This document shows positions 36,845-48,525 of a stretch of DNA of 64,000 nucleotides, one piece after another. Within the stretch, counting starts at the first letter, position 1. Each line of letters opens with the position of its first letter. The notes beneath the pieces were generated by a model. It did no database searches. It had not been told where the DNA came from and saw only the letters and a list, made by a program, of their open reading frames with translations. The DNA comes from Liolophura sinensis (lineage: Eukaryota > Mollusca > Polyplacophora > Chitonida > Chitonidae): positions 26,399,385-26,463,384 of the forward strand of contig NC_088295.1 of NCBI RefSeq assembly GCF_032854445.1, read 5' to 3'. A program made the position numbers and the translations under genes.

Positions 36845-37230
36845 AATGTTAAAGGAAATCTCATACATATAAAGCACAGTGTCAGGAGGGAGATATTCCC
36901 TCGGCGACTCCATAGTTGTGTGTTAATTACTGAAAATATTAAGGATCAATGTTAAGGAGCATATAAATGGCTAGGGTAATGTCTCAAAAATTACTACGTG
37001 TGCAGATACAGGTTTTACATACATGTAACCCACAATGACACCAAGATGTTCCATCGATGATGATTTGCATGCCTTTTAATTTACAAAAGTAATAAGATAA
37101 TTGGTTAATATGTATTCTATGTTCAACTACATGCATATTCCGATTTTTCATGTACTAAGCTAAGTTTTGCATACGTGTAAGCCACAAGAGCTACAAGGTG
37201 GATATTCTGTTCCTGATGCCTTGGGCATAC
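36845..37230. repeat. Dispersed repeat family D, three linked copies
   Basis: About 36850 (CATACATATAAAGCACAGTG ... GTTAATTACTGAAAATATTA), 36995 (TTTTACATACATGTAACCCA ... GATGTTCCATCGATGATG) and 37160 (TTTTGCATACGTGTAAGCCA ... GGATATTCTGTTCCTGATGC) share motif order with 28095-28670. Confidence 0.5.
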
Positions 37231-38160
37231 TCATTCATTTTTTAATTATTCGAGACCACCCTTAAAAAAAATCATTGTTGGGAGTATCCCAACTTTATCA
37301 GAAAAATAGGGTAGGTTGATAAAAAAAATTTTTCTTTTTATTGTGGTATCAAAATGAAAAAGATAGAGATTTTAAAGAAGTTAACATTGACAGAAAGGTA
37401 AAAACAGCAGTGGGATCTAAAAAGTACCTGATGTATGAAGGTTAAGATCTTTTATCTATATCTAGTGCACATTTCATCACACTTTAATGTTACACCATTA
37501 TCATCTCAAGTGATCATTTAGTCTTGGATGATTTTGGTCATGCGCCAGTTCAGCAATAACACATCATAGCTATGAACTGTATGCGAGCCATTCTCATTTT
37601 AGGATAGGCGCATTCTGGTTATGGTTGTGATATTGATAATGCATTGTTGTTTTACATCATCCAGTGGGTTCAACCCTGGCCTTAGGGAATTTTTCATTTC
37701 TCCCACTTTCTCAATTTCTGCACTCTCACTGTTCATGGGATCGTGTAACGGATTGCACATTTATCGACAGCTACTTGTCTACCACCGGCATTGCACAATT
37801 GCCAAAGGTCTGTGATTTATCAGTTCGTTTACCCATAAAACTGACCAGTTGTATAGTGGGAAAATTCGTCAGTATGGAATTTTAAAAGCCATCAAATAAA
37901 ATATCATCCATAAGTCTCAGAAATAGATCTGGAGTTTCCTTTCTTTCCATGAAAGAATTCCTATGTTTCTTCTGTGTTTTTTCATATATCTTGTTGAGAG
38001 GCACTCAGGTCTGCTATATGTGTATGATGGTGTTCACAGTAAAGACGTCACCCAAAGTAACTGCTAAGTATTAAAGCAGATGGAGCTTGACTGAACCTGG
38101 CAGCTCACCCGTTCACCAGTTGCTGTATGTGTTGCATGGTTGAGCTGAGCACCTTAAATG
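37231..38160. other. Intergenic, nothing recognised
   Basis: No gene supported. The frames at 37621-37815 and 37664-37885 overlap each other and lack motifs. Confidence 0.45.
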
Positions 38161-38164
38161 GCTG

Positions 38165-38515
38165 GGTGGCTAGCAAGCTTTATGTTCTTGGTGGGTGGGC
38201 TGGTGATCTTTGTGTTTTGGTTGGGTGGGGGGCTGGTGGCCTTTGTGTGTGGGCTAGTGATCTTTCTGTATTAGGTGAGTGACCTCTGTGTGTTGGATTC
38301 TGGTGAACTTTGTGTGGTGGGTGGGTGTACTGGTGAGCTTTGTATGCTGGGTGGTTGGGCTGGTGAGCTTTGTGTGGTGGGTGGTTGGGCCTTTGAGCGT
38401 TTTGTGTTGGGTGGGTGGGCTCATGATCATTATGTTCTGGATGGGTTGGTGGTCTGAGACCATTAAGTTCTGGGTGGGAGAGCCGGTGATCTTTGTGTGC
38501 TGGCTGTGACCTATG
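38165..38515. repeat. G/T-rich minisatellite, about 30-bp unit
   Basis: About 11 diverged copies of a unit like GGTGAGCTTTGTGTGGTGGG then TGGTTGGGCT. The plus strand has many GGG runs. The 121-codon minus-strand ORF (His/Pro/Thr-rich) is the translation of this repeat, not a gene. Confidence 0.92.
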
Positions 38516-39878
38516 GGCTAGTGTATTTGGTTTTAAACATTGCATAGCCCAGTGTTATATAATGTCCAAAGCCACTAGTCTTTGAGCAATAAGGGTGCTG
38601 TTTTGAATTTAACTCCGACTTCAGAGGTGTGTCTAGTGTCTGATTAAGTTTTTAAACCTGAGTGTCATATATTAAAGTGAAATACTCTATGAGTAGGTGT
38701 TAGAAAATCTTACAGTCCAAGATGCATGTATTGAATTTCCTCTCTAGGTAATCACACAAGGAATTCAGGTACACAAAACAAAATGTAATTTTGTCATGGT
38801 TGGGAATATATCTTTTTGACAGGACATTTTAACACTTGCATCAAAGAGGAGGTTAGTAAGGAAGAACAATGTGGTCTATGTCTTGTATAGGACATGTACC
38901 TTTTTATATATTTATTTTAATTTACAGATTTTCAAAACAATGAACTAGATAGGTGTAGCCTAGTCTAGAAATTTCCTTTTGAACAGTCGTCTACAAGGCA
39001 GCCATTCCTGAATGCACAGAAATACTACACAGCGAACTCATTCTCTTTTTTTCTTGAATAAAGCTCATTGTACATCTGTTTACAGAACACAATCCTTGCT
39101 TCTTTTATCATACCCTCAGAAGTTTAAAGGTTTGCAGGCTATTCCACACAGTACAGTGAAGGCATACTGCTTTGTCTAAGACAGTTACAACAGGAGTTCA
39201 TTCATTCATTCATTCATTCATAACTACAACCAGACTGATGACTGTAATGATGTGAAGCCCTATCTAGCGCACTTACACTTGAGTTTTTCAAAAACTGATT
39301 TAATGCAATTAACCAAAGATTGACCAACAATACAGGGCTAAGAGCCTTCCTGTTTAAGAGTTTTTCATTCAGTTGATGTGAAAATATACCATACAAAATA
39401 TCCATAACAAATGACATACAAATAAGCAAATTCTGTATTGTTATTTATTTAAATCCCCTGTGTCTTGAACAGCATTTGCGTTCTTAAAGAATTACCTTGC
39501 AAATGTTGGAAAATCTCTCAAACTGAAACCCTGACTCCTTAACATACTGTATGATCTGTAGTCTGTCTCTCACAAGCTTGTTGAAGTCCTTTCATGCTGC
39601 CACATTCAGTGACAACAAGGGCAATATAAAGCCACAGTTATTTAATAACCAAAAAAATCACACACTTTTTCGTAATTCACATCTGCACACAGCTTTTTCC
39701 ATGACAAATTCACCTGTGTCCAATCATGAGTTTCTGATTTTCAAGAAGTGCAAACACACACAGCACTCAACCTGCACTTCACAACCATCTTTCTTTGAAT
39801 ACAGGTGTTAGTGTGTGAGGCTGTGTAAAATCAGAGGTATTATGTTGTTCATGTATTGTCACTTGAGGTTTCTCTCTG
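38516..39878. other. COQ7 3' flank and intergenic DNA
   Basis: Contains the COQ7 3' UTR (minus strand, below 39879) and a (ATTC)n microsatellite at 39197-39222. TTTATT (minus-strand AATAAA) occurs near 39442. Nothing else recognised. Confidence 0.45.
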
Positions 39879-42800
39879 TCACACTTTCTCTGAAATCCAG
39901 ACCGCACCTCTACAGCCCACCTTTATCACCTGTGTCAGAGCTGTGTAAAATGGGGCCTGTAGAAAACAAAAAGAAAAATATCAACTTACTTATTCAAATC
40001 AGTACCCAGTGAGCTGTTCCTCAGCATGAAGTAATAATAGAGGATTACCGCTCAGAGAGTAAACCAGAGCAGTGACGACAGTGTAATACTTGGCAAACGG
40101 TCACATAAAACCAGTGAAACACAGCCTCTTGTCAAATAACTTCAGTTAAGGCCTTATTCTCACTGTTCATATATATTTTTAAATAGTTGCAACTGGCACC
40201 CCCTATATCACCATGCTTTATTAAAGCTGAATTAAGTACATAAAATACCCAGTGATGGTAATTGCAATGTCATTAGTCTAGAAGTACGCAAACTGCTGTA
40301 TTCTCATCAATTTGATGTACAAACATATTAAATATTATCAAAACCTCTTCAAAGTGACCTCCAATAAATATAGATGCCATAACTAAGATAAGGTAATCAG
40401 TTTTTTAGAAGGTGGTTTAATAAAGATTTTCACAGATATCAAGTTGTGAAACTAGTTATGACATTTTCACAAATATTACAGATTATATGTTTTCCCAAAT
40501 TAACTGATGTATGATCTGTGCAAGATGACTGACAAACCAGAGTGAGTGAGTGAATGAGTGCTTGGGGTTTAATGTCGTACTTAACAGTTTTTCAGTCATA
40601 TGACGATGAAGGAATCCTGCATGTAATGTGCCTACTTGTTACAGGACAGATTTCCACCGCTCTTTTATCTAGTGCTGCTTCACTGAGACGGCTTACCGAA
40701 GGCAAGTAAGACACCCCGCCCGAGCCATTATACTGATATGGGTCAACCAGTTGTTGGACTATCCCCTTCAGGCTGAACGACAAGCAAGGAAGTTATAACT
40801 TCCACTTTTAAAGTCTTAGGTGTGACTCGACTCAGGACTGACCCTGGATCTACCGCTCCAGAAGCAGACGCTCTACCAAATGTGCTATCGGGGCCGGTCT
40901 GACATACCAGACGGAAAAGACAAACACACCACGCATTAAATCATTTGAGAACGCCATGTTTGCAGATGATGAAGAAATAGCCAGTGTCTTGATACCTTCT
41001 CAGCATCATGTTCTAATCCAGTATCATGATGATGCAGCTCATCATCTCGAAACTTTTTCAATGTCTGCAATAGAAAATAACGTTTTGATTAAGACTGAGT
41101 GTGATTAAGAATAAGAGTGATTTGTATTTCAAGGTTCATGGAAAGCACGAATGAAAGACAATCTGCAAGTGTAATCTCATTTAAGGCAGTTTTTCTGATT
41201 GCGATTAACTGTAATTTATCACAAATTAAATACAAAAACTTGTTTTAAAAAAAAAAACAATGATACGTACATGTAAGGTACCAAGTAAAATTACTCACAC
41301 TATGTCCTCTTCTTGTCTTTGGTTTAAACAAGGCTAATGTTGATTTAGTACTTCTATACTACAATAGTAATAAGTTATAAACATGACTAACTGAATGAGC
41401 ATAAAAACAAATGTTACCTTAAGCAGTTCCCTGTGTTCTTCTGGGTCCAACTCAACAAGTTCTCGAATTTGACTACAAATAAATAAATAAACAAATAAAA
41501 AAATACAGTTACAGAGTGCTTGCTAGAAAATCCACTGATATATATCAAAGAAATGTCCTACAAACAAAAAGATAAACAAATATCATTAAATCTTGTCATG
41601 GCATAAATAATACAGAAATAATAGGGCTCCTACAGCTTAATCTGAAGAAGCAAGACCTGCATCAGAACTGAAGATGGAATGACTATCTTAAATCATCTTA
41701 CTTGTTATAATGTTCTCCAATCACATCTTCCACAGCCACTGTACAGGCCATTGCTCCCTCCTTACCTAACAAGGCCGAGCCTGCTCCTGAGGGGAAAAAG
41801 ATATTTAAAAGTCAGATTTGATCGAAATAGGGGGAATAACTCCACGAAGCCACACTAAGGGGTATAACTCTGACTCATGTAAAATTGGGGAGAATTTCAT
41901 CACTGAATAAACCGAATTAAAAAAAGTTAGTTACCTAAGACATATCCTGCTATGTGCCAGAGAGGTAACAGGGCAGTGGGTCGGACTCTGTGTTTAACCA
42001 TCAACTTCTCAAATGTCTCTCTGTGCTCTTTTTCCTGAGCTTGCATTTCCTGTTGGAATAAAACATTTATACATTGCAGAGTTACACACTCTGTATTTAA
42101 AATATCTGGGTCAAATATGTTTCTTGTGATGACATAATGAAAACTTATACACAATCCCACAGCACCTTCTGACCACCCAAAGTATTTTATCTATTTTATT
42201 TGTTTCACACTTTCACACTTGCAATGAATATTCCCTTGTAGCCTAATTTATACAATAATAGGATTTCCATCTTCCAGCTTACCAAATCACTCTATTCATA
42301 TACATAGCCTACAGCCTTGAACGGCCCCTATTTATCCATTCATTTACACACGTTTGTACCAGAGGCTATATGTTATTCATATCACAATAGACAAGGCTAC
42401 GTTAAGTAATTCTGTCACACATTCAGAACATCAGTATTTACAGATTTCTTCACAATCAAACAAATGTCACTATTTTTCATTATGCATGCATAAAAGGTCT
42501 GGGTATCAAGCAAAGTTACATTCAATTTCATAAAACAACATACAGAATATGTTAAGCCTTGTCATATATTCAAATATATGTCATATATTTCTTAAATGTC
42601 TTCAAATATATGACATATATTTGAAGACATTTAAGACAAAGTCTTGCTACATATATTCTGATGTCATTTGCCAAACATTTCCTTAAGGTCTGCATGAGAA
42701 AAATTAAACTTGCTATAAATGTTCTGATATCACAATTTTTCTCATGCAGACATTACCTTCCTTGCAAAACATCATTTCCTGCACAGCTTACCTTTATTAA

Positions 42801-43028
42801 CGGCCCTACAGCTGTCCTCCCCAACACAGCGATCTGCCCTTCATAAATACGATCAGCACCAAGTTCCCCAGCGTGGTCCACACGGATGATCTTGTCCAAT
42901 AGAGCCTTAGTTCTCCTATACTTGGCCGTTTGATTCGATGATATTGCCCTACAAGCCACACAGCATACATCCTGAAGTGTCTTCACTCTCCCTACTTGAC
43001 GGCTTCTTCTGCAGAGATTCGAGAACAT
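39879..43028 (-). CDS. COQ7: COQ7, 5-demethoxyubiquinone hydroxylase
   Basis: Six exons on the minus strand: 43028-42792, 42049-41935, 41786-41702, 41472-41418, 41064-40996 and 39956-39879 (TGA). All are GT-AG and sum to 639 nt, 212 residues (human 217). The enzyme hydroxylates demethoxyubiquinone, the penultimate step of coenzyme Q synthesis, on the matrix side of the mitochondrial inner membrane. The first 35 residues are Arg-rich with no acidic residue until Asp20, suiting a mitochondrial presequence. Di-iron carboxylate ligands are all present: Glu55 (VDHAGEL), Glu85/His88 (EKEH), Glu137 (VAVED), Glu173/His176 (DELH). [15 protein letters not shown] and the C-terminal [12 protein letters not shown] are family signatures. 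An acceptor (TTTCAG) 17 nt before the ATG shows a 5' UTR intron, so the promoter lies further right, probably near 44.7-44.9 kb. An out-of-frame upstream ATG sits 7 nt before the start. Confidence 0.95.
40529..40910 (-). repeat. SINE family B, full length, in COQ7 intron 5
   Basis: Near-identical 12-bp flanks CTGACAAACCAG (40529-40540) and CTGACATACCAG (40899-40910). On the minus strand the head is GGCCCCGATAGCACATTTGG and the 3' end is GTCATATGACTGAAAAACTG ... CCCCAAGCACTCATTCACTC, so the tail is a (CACT)-type repeat. Same orientation as COQ7. Confidence 0.93.
42590..42636. other. Perfect hairpin, 23-bp arms with 1-nt spacer
   Basis: CTTAAATGTCTTCAAATATA-TG then A then its exact reverse complement (42591-42635), plus one more outer T-A pair. 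Located in COQ7 intron 1. Confidence 0.93.
42688..42751. other. Inverted repeat, 18-bp perfect arms
   Basis: GTCTGCATGAGAAAAATT (42688-42705) and AATTTTTCTCATGCAGAC (42734-42751) around a 28-nt spacer. The spacer (CTTGCTATAAATGTTCTGAT) is a diverged copy of CTTGCTACATATATTCTGAT just upstream (about 42643). Intron 1 of COQ7; probably a small MITE. Confidence 0.9.
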
Positions 43029-43177
43029 CTTGCATCCGCTCTAATCTGAAATGAAATGAATGACAAAACTGAATTAAGATCCCTCCTCCTATCATCTATA
43101 AGCATTTAACCACAACAGTAGTATGATGATGCTTCCTGTGAGACACATATATAAATACTACTATTTTGATGGGTCAG

Positions 43178-43322
43178 GCTTCTCAGATCGTACATGGCAA
43201 GATCTGTCAGCAACCCGCGGAGGGCTATGGGATTCTGTGAGCCCGGTTTCCTTCCCCATTTATAATGCTGGCCGCCATCGTATAAGTGAAATATTCTTGT
43301 GTACAGCACAAAACATCAACAC
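43178..43322 (+). repeat. SINE family A, 5'-truncated
   Basis: GTACATGGCAAGATCTGTCA, GCTGGCCGCCATCGTATAAG, TGAAATATTCTTGTGTACAG and AAAACATCAAC. No A-rich tail remains. Confidence 0.85.
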
Positions 43323-43401
43323 CTACATGTATTCTACATCACTCATGTTAGTAGTTGCCAACCGTTTTATGCAAAGCATGTGTCGTTACTTCTACACAAG
43401 T

Positions 43402-43530
43402 ACTTATTCATTTAATTATTGTTTATTATCATATTCAAGAATGTTTCACATTTCTGGTGGTGGTCATCTTTATGGATTGAGGAAATAGAATCACCAGTGG
43501 TAAACCAATGACCAACTTTGCAAGATGAGC
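43402..43530 (-). repeat. Diverged SINE-like repeat
   Basis: CATATTCAAGAATGTTTCAC, GGTGGTCATCTTTATGGATT, GAGGAAATAGAATCACCAGT. The same order appears at 49205-49335. Confidence 0.55.
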
Positions 43531-44780
43531 TTTTCATATTCCATATTTATGGAGGCCAAGTGCCACATTGACTATTTAACCGTCACCAAAGCCCCATTAA
43601 CAATAACTGTAGTGGAATCTACAGATTCCCTCTCCAAAGCTTGTAATGAATCAGTCACACCTCTTGAGTGTCCCAAGGACTGATAGACATTTAGCAACCA
43701 CTGGCCATGGCCCACTTCATCTTCCTGACAAGAGCTAAAATTGGTTGCCAGCACTGTAAGCCTTACCTCACTTTATGAATGGGAGTTACATACCTAATAT
43801 TACGCATCTAGACGTTGGTCCCGATATATTTACAGGCCACAACAGCATTTACAGAGAAAATTCTCCCAATAAGCTGGGTAAAATCACAAACCATGCTGAG
43901 GTAAGGACAATGCATGAGTACGGTACCAGTAAGCCTGTGTGACTTTGTTATCAGTTAACTCATGAAAACAGTCCATAGATCAAACTAACAAGATGGTGCT
44001 ATATCCATCGACTTATTATAAGAAAAGCCATGGGAAATGACTACTGCTTAATGTATACATGTGTAAAGTTCTGGAGCAGCTCATATATTATACTCGCAGT
44101 AAAGGAAATTCTTTAGCTACACAAGTGGGAATTCCCACAGCTCTGTTTGGGCTAACAGTATGCATAACCACAGCTCGACAGAGCTGGAATTCTCAGTACT
44201 CGCATGCTGGTCTTCACATCTGGAAATTTGAGTTCAAATCCCTCACATTATCAACTGCAGACTAAATCCTTGAACCATTACCGAGACAGGCCAAACTTCT
44301 GGTTAACTACTCCAGAATAATTCTGTCACTTGACTTATGACAGAGACGGAGTGGTTCGAACTAAACCTAATGACGTATGTACCCACTAACTTTGACACAT
44401 GTATTTGTACAAGGCAACAATGTTAACGGAACGATGTATATCCAAAAAGTATACTAGTGGGTCAATTGTATGCAGTGCTAATACGGCTAAGTTAAAGTAT
44501 TTCGTCCACAAACAAAAATTAACCTACATGCGACGGCTTGCTTATGCTTTTGATCACGTAACCAATTCGTACGGAGTTACTTCCCCTTGATTTCTATCCA
44601 CAAGTGAAAGAAGTTGTTCGGCAAATTTATTACTTTACTCAACAACTTCACTCTGCTTTGCGTTTTGCCTGAAAATTCTTGTCTTACTATATAGCATTAC
44701 CTAGAATGCACACGCTTCATAAATCAAACCATCTTCAGTGAAATAAGAATCTGTCAAAGAAAAACTTCTAAAAATATCAA
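43531..44780. other. COQ7 upstream region, nothing recognised
   Basis: Likely the COQ7 5' UTR intron. A box-B-like GAGTTCAAATCCC at 44230 may be a SINE relic. Short ORFs lack motifs. Confidence 0.4.
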
Positions 44781-45170
44781 TGACAGGCGAGTACACGTTT
44801 CTTAACGCCCCCTGGCGGTGGTTGACAGAGTTAGCGAGAAAAGCGAGGGAAATCGCCACTTCCTCCGCACTGTCTGATGCGAGATGACAGCTAAAGGATT
44901 ATATTTAAAGTTCAAACAAAGGCCTTCTATGTCTAGAGGTTCCAGGAGTGGAAAACCGTAGAGACAGACGCACGTGGGGGGATGTAAATCCCGTGAGACA
45001 CAACGAGAGCATCAGCCACAAGGTGTAGCAGGGGAGTTATCGCGATTCATTGAGAAATTTCGTCAGCTGACGAAGGAATGAATGAACGGTTTCAGACTGG
45101 CCAATGATTGAATGAAGACAGTTGTCTGACAATAATCTTTTATTACACCGATCTCTACACACCAGAATAG
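44781..45170 (+). promoter_or_regulatory. Candidate divergent promoter and noncoding first exon
   Basis: GC- and CpG-richer than its surroundings (for example GCCCCCTGGCGGTGG near 44808, AAATCGCCACTTCCTCCGCA near 44850). The stretch up to a good donor (AGAATAG then GTGAGAATG, 45171) has no long ORF. I read it as a promoter for COQ7 (minus) and the 5' UTR exon of the plus-strand gene whose start exon is near 47197. Inference only. Confidence 0.4.
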
Positions 45171-47161
45171 GTGAGAATGTTGTTGCTATCTAAACTCCCT
45201 CTGTCGAAAGTTTTTTTGTTCAGTTTTACGCCTTCACAACACGTACATCACCACATGACTGTTTATTTATATTGTCTGGTTGAGAATATTGATTTTGTTT
45301 ACAGCATACATGTGATGTGTAAATGTTGTGTGTATAGTCGAATAATCCAATATCCATCTCATTAATGATTGTGCGTCAGATTTTTTATTAACTTTTGTTC
45401 CGTAAATATGTTCAGTGCTTTTTTGTTTTTTTGTTTTTTCTTTTCTTTTTCTTGATTCGGCCCATATATCAATTTGTATTAACTATGACATGTTCATGAT
45501 GTTGTCATGGCAATAATTAAAAGTAAATGGTTAACTACAGCAGACTGCATGTTTCTGGTATTACTGTTTGCTTGTGTAGCAACCTGTATGTCTATTAGTA
45601 GGAATATACATCTATATATTTTTCAACTTATTTCAGTTTTTATTCTTAATTTTATTTACCGATATTTATTTATTTATTCATTCATAAAGTATATATATAT
45701 TTTTATGACTGGCAGGGTGGAGCCAAGGATCTCAGCTGTGATCTTTTAATATGAGGTTGGGCGTAGATCATAACCGAGGTGTCATCCAGGTTAAAGTAGT
45801 GATATTTAAGAACAGCTTAACGCGGAGAAACTCCGTGCAAGAAAATTCAGTGCAAAATGAACCAATACATGCATTAACCAGGCAAAACTCCAATGAAGTA
45901 TGTTCACCAAGACATTTTCTCTCTGCCAATTTTTTCCGTATTCTATAGCTTTTGCTACCAGTAAATCCAAGATATTTTACAGTTGTGACTTGCGCCCACA
46001 TGCCATGTCTATATCGGGGCCAAATAAATCAGGTTCAGCTAAATTTACAGGGTAATAGTGATGTAAAGGCAAATACCAATTGTGGCAAAATGTGCGTAAA
46101 TATTTCAGCTTTCAGAATTGCCGTGCTTTATGCTTACTCTGGACGAACGCACCTGCATCAGAATTTAGTGAAGTGGCAGCTCTTGGTAAGCAGTACACCG
46201 GAAGCGGGTCCGCATAGCTCTCAGTCTAAGAGTAGCCAGCGGTCCTCGCTTATCAGTATATGTAAGCAATCTTTATACTGAGATTTTGGCCTAGGATTTA
46301 CTGAGTTTCTGTTAAGATTTCTTTTGGAGAACCAGTAAGTTTCTTATTCGGTGAACATGATTGTATTCTTTTAATCTACTTTGCCAAGTAAACATATGTA
46401 ACATAGGATGGGTTTTCGTATTTACCTTGGGGAAGAGACCCACCCAACATTCCTTGGCCCAGAAGGACTTCATTTGATTAGCTCCAAAACCTGTTTTGAT
46501 CTGTTTTTTTTGGTTTTTTTTTTTTTGGTAAACCTGCACTTTGTTTTCACTAAACTTGTTTTATTATTAACACAACTTGTATTTTCAGTTTTAAGATTAT
46601 TTTTGTCTTGATTATGTCGTAATAATTGCTTATTGTTTTAGTACATTTTTTTAAGTGACTTGGCTAAGGTATTATTACTAAATGGCTGTTCTGTATTTAG
46701 CCATATAGGAATGAATTTTCAGAATGTAGCACAAGTAGTTTATTGTACTCGTATACTATGTACATATGGATCAAACAAGGTCAAGATTTGTGATGCATTC
46801 ACTTATTCTGTACAGTTTTTCTGAGTTTTCTTTTTGTCTTGTTGTCTTTCTTTTTATTACATAACGTTTTTGTTGATACAAATATGTGAAAGCTCTGTGT
46901 GATTGGTTTTTATATTAAACATCTATATTAATATCTATGTGCACTGGTTGATCATATATATTGTTGTATTTAAAAAATGCAAGAAATGTACTAACACTAT
47001 CATATAGATTTATAAATCATGCCCTTCACTATATAAGTGGGCTAAAATGTTAATTTCTCCATGACGGACTAGTTCATGATCAATGAAGCCATAAATAGGC
47101 TCTGATGCAGCTCTCACTTGTTAAGCTGCGCCTTTAAGTGAGCAAGATTATCTGGTTCCAG
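45171..47161. other. Probable intron of the plus-strand gene
   Basis: AT-rich with long T tracts (45415-45455, 46500-46530). A short exon-like piece lies at about 46118-46190 (after TATTTCAG, ending CTCTTG|GTAAGC; peptide TNAPASEFSEVAALG), function unknown. The 109-codon ORF 45952-46281 overlaps it in another frame without motifs. Confidence 0.4.
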
Positions 47162-47286
47162 GCTAAGTGTGCCAGTTTACTTCGAGCACGTGTAAGATGC
47201 CAGCGAACTCTGCGGGCAGTTCCACTCTGTCTGCCCCAGTGAATTTCAGCCATGGAGATTACCAAGATGGCCAATCAATCAGTATG
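47162..47286 (+). CDS. Probable start-codon exon of an unidentified gene
   Basis: A good acceptor (TTATCTGGTTCCAG) is followed by 35 nt of leader and ATG at 47197 in a good Kozak context (AAGATGC). It opens a 30-codon segment MPANSAGSSTLSAPVNFSHG ... DGQSISM. The donor is either A|GTATGG (47282) or ATG|GTATTG (47287). The frame continues only about 12 codons into the intron before a TAG. Ser/Thr/Asn-rich N-termini like this are common in regulatory proteins, but I recognise no family. No following exon was found to the window end, which would mean an intron over 16 kb. Confidence 0.45.
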
Positions 47287-47516
47287 GTATTGTGCTGGCC
47301 TGTGTCATTTTATGTATGTCAAATGATTTACTAGGTCATATGACACACTTTACTCAATACTGACCTTTGTAGTTTGCCTGCAGAAGCAAGTATGACCATC
47401 TAGTGTGTCCTTAGCTTTAGAGTTTACCAAAATGTTACTTGTATGTTTTACCTTTTCTTATTGTTGTAAGCGTATATATTACAGCATTGAAAACCAAGTC
47501 CTACCCACGACATTAA

Positions 47517-47665
47517 AACGGTACTTGTTGCTGCCTCACTTGGCACTCAGCACTGGAGGTTAGAGCGAGGAAACAAGACTGGTTGACCTGGCATCAGTAT
47601 AATGTGGCAGGGTCGGGTGCCATGTCTGGTATCTTTGGCATGATACTTTAGTGGCGCAAGCACAT
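47517..47665 (+). repeat. SINE family B internal fragment
   Basis: GTTGCTGCCTCACTTGGCAC, CAAGACTGGTTGACCTGGCA and TCAGTATAATGTGGCAGGGT match the middle of family B. Both ends lost. Confidence 0.75.
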
Positions 47666-47739
47666 TGGCAGAATGGACTGTTTATTGAATTTTGAATGTT
47701 GACTAAGTTGCATGACTCATAATATCAGCATTTCTCTTC

Positions 47740-47831
47740 ACAGATTAGTTTGTGTACACACATACGAAGACGCAATTCACTTCCTACTGCATAAGAGCTT
47801 TAACTGTTCTGTTACGGGCCAGCTTTGCCAG
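47740..47831 (+). other. Exon-like segment, unassigned
   Basis: Bounded by a pyrimidine-rich acceptor (TTTCTCTTCACAG) and a donor (TTTGCCAG|GTGGGT). One frame is open throughout (LVCVHTYEDAIHFLLHKSFN then CSVTGQLCQ). It does not join the 47162 exon in a frame that stays open for either donor, so it may be chance or belong elsewhere. Confidence 0.25.
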
Positions 47832-48469
47832 GTGGGTTACAAAAAAATCCTGGATGGGTTCCTATTAACAGAAATACGACTATGTCTGCCTTGTTTTTTT
47901 TTATTAATGTTCTAATGGTATACTGGTTTTGTAAATGGCTTAGAACCACTTCACTTCTCAATACACAACCCTTAAAATTGTAATACATTTCATTCCCATA
48001 TTTCATTAAAAATGCCTTTAAAGCACATGTCGTAGAAAAATCTAAATGTATAGTCCTCAGTGTGTCTTGTTTTTAGAGATTTATTTGAGGAAGTAGTCAT
48101 ATATTATTAAATTTAGTAAACTTTGCCTCAGCTTTTATTGGCCAGGATCTCAAGAGCCAAACAAGATTGAATTGAATTCGTAAACTTCATAAATATTTAT
48201 TGTGTGAGGCGTGCAACTGACATTTTATCACAAGAAATTCCAGTATGTTGCTCTGCTGTCAAAGTTGTCATCTGAAGCTAAAACAGTAACATCAATATTT
48301 TATTGCGATTATTAAAAATAACTATTCACAAAAGGATTTTCACGTTTGCTTTCAACTACAAATATTCAGTTTTGCGTTAAACCAACAGACTGTTACTTTT
48401 ATTTCCATGTAGTTGAATGCTTGTAGTGTGTTAATCATCTCACTAATCATTATAAAGGTATGTATAAAT

Positions 48470-48525
48470 CCTCAGTCATTGTTCTGTGCTAGCATACTAA
48501 CCACTATGCCACAAGGACTTACCAC
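48470..48525 (-). repeat. tRNA-like SINE head fragment
   Basis: The minus strand reads GTGGCATAGTGGTTAGTATG then CTAGCACAGAACAATGACT, matching the box A part of family A. The rest is absent. Confidence 0.65.

Noticed and set aside
38180-38545. 121-codon His/Pro/Thr-rich ORF on the minus strand
   Set aside because: Translation of the G/T-rich minisatellite; overlapping ORFs exist in other frames and on the other strand.
40031-40145. A minus-strand frame with ALTEVI and a CTCTCTGAGCGGTAA end (LSER stop) as COQ7 last exon
   Set aside because: It needs two frame changes and lacks an acceptor. The exon at 39956-39879 fits fully, with acceptor CTACAG and the [12 protein letters not shown] ending.
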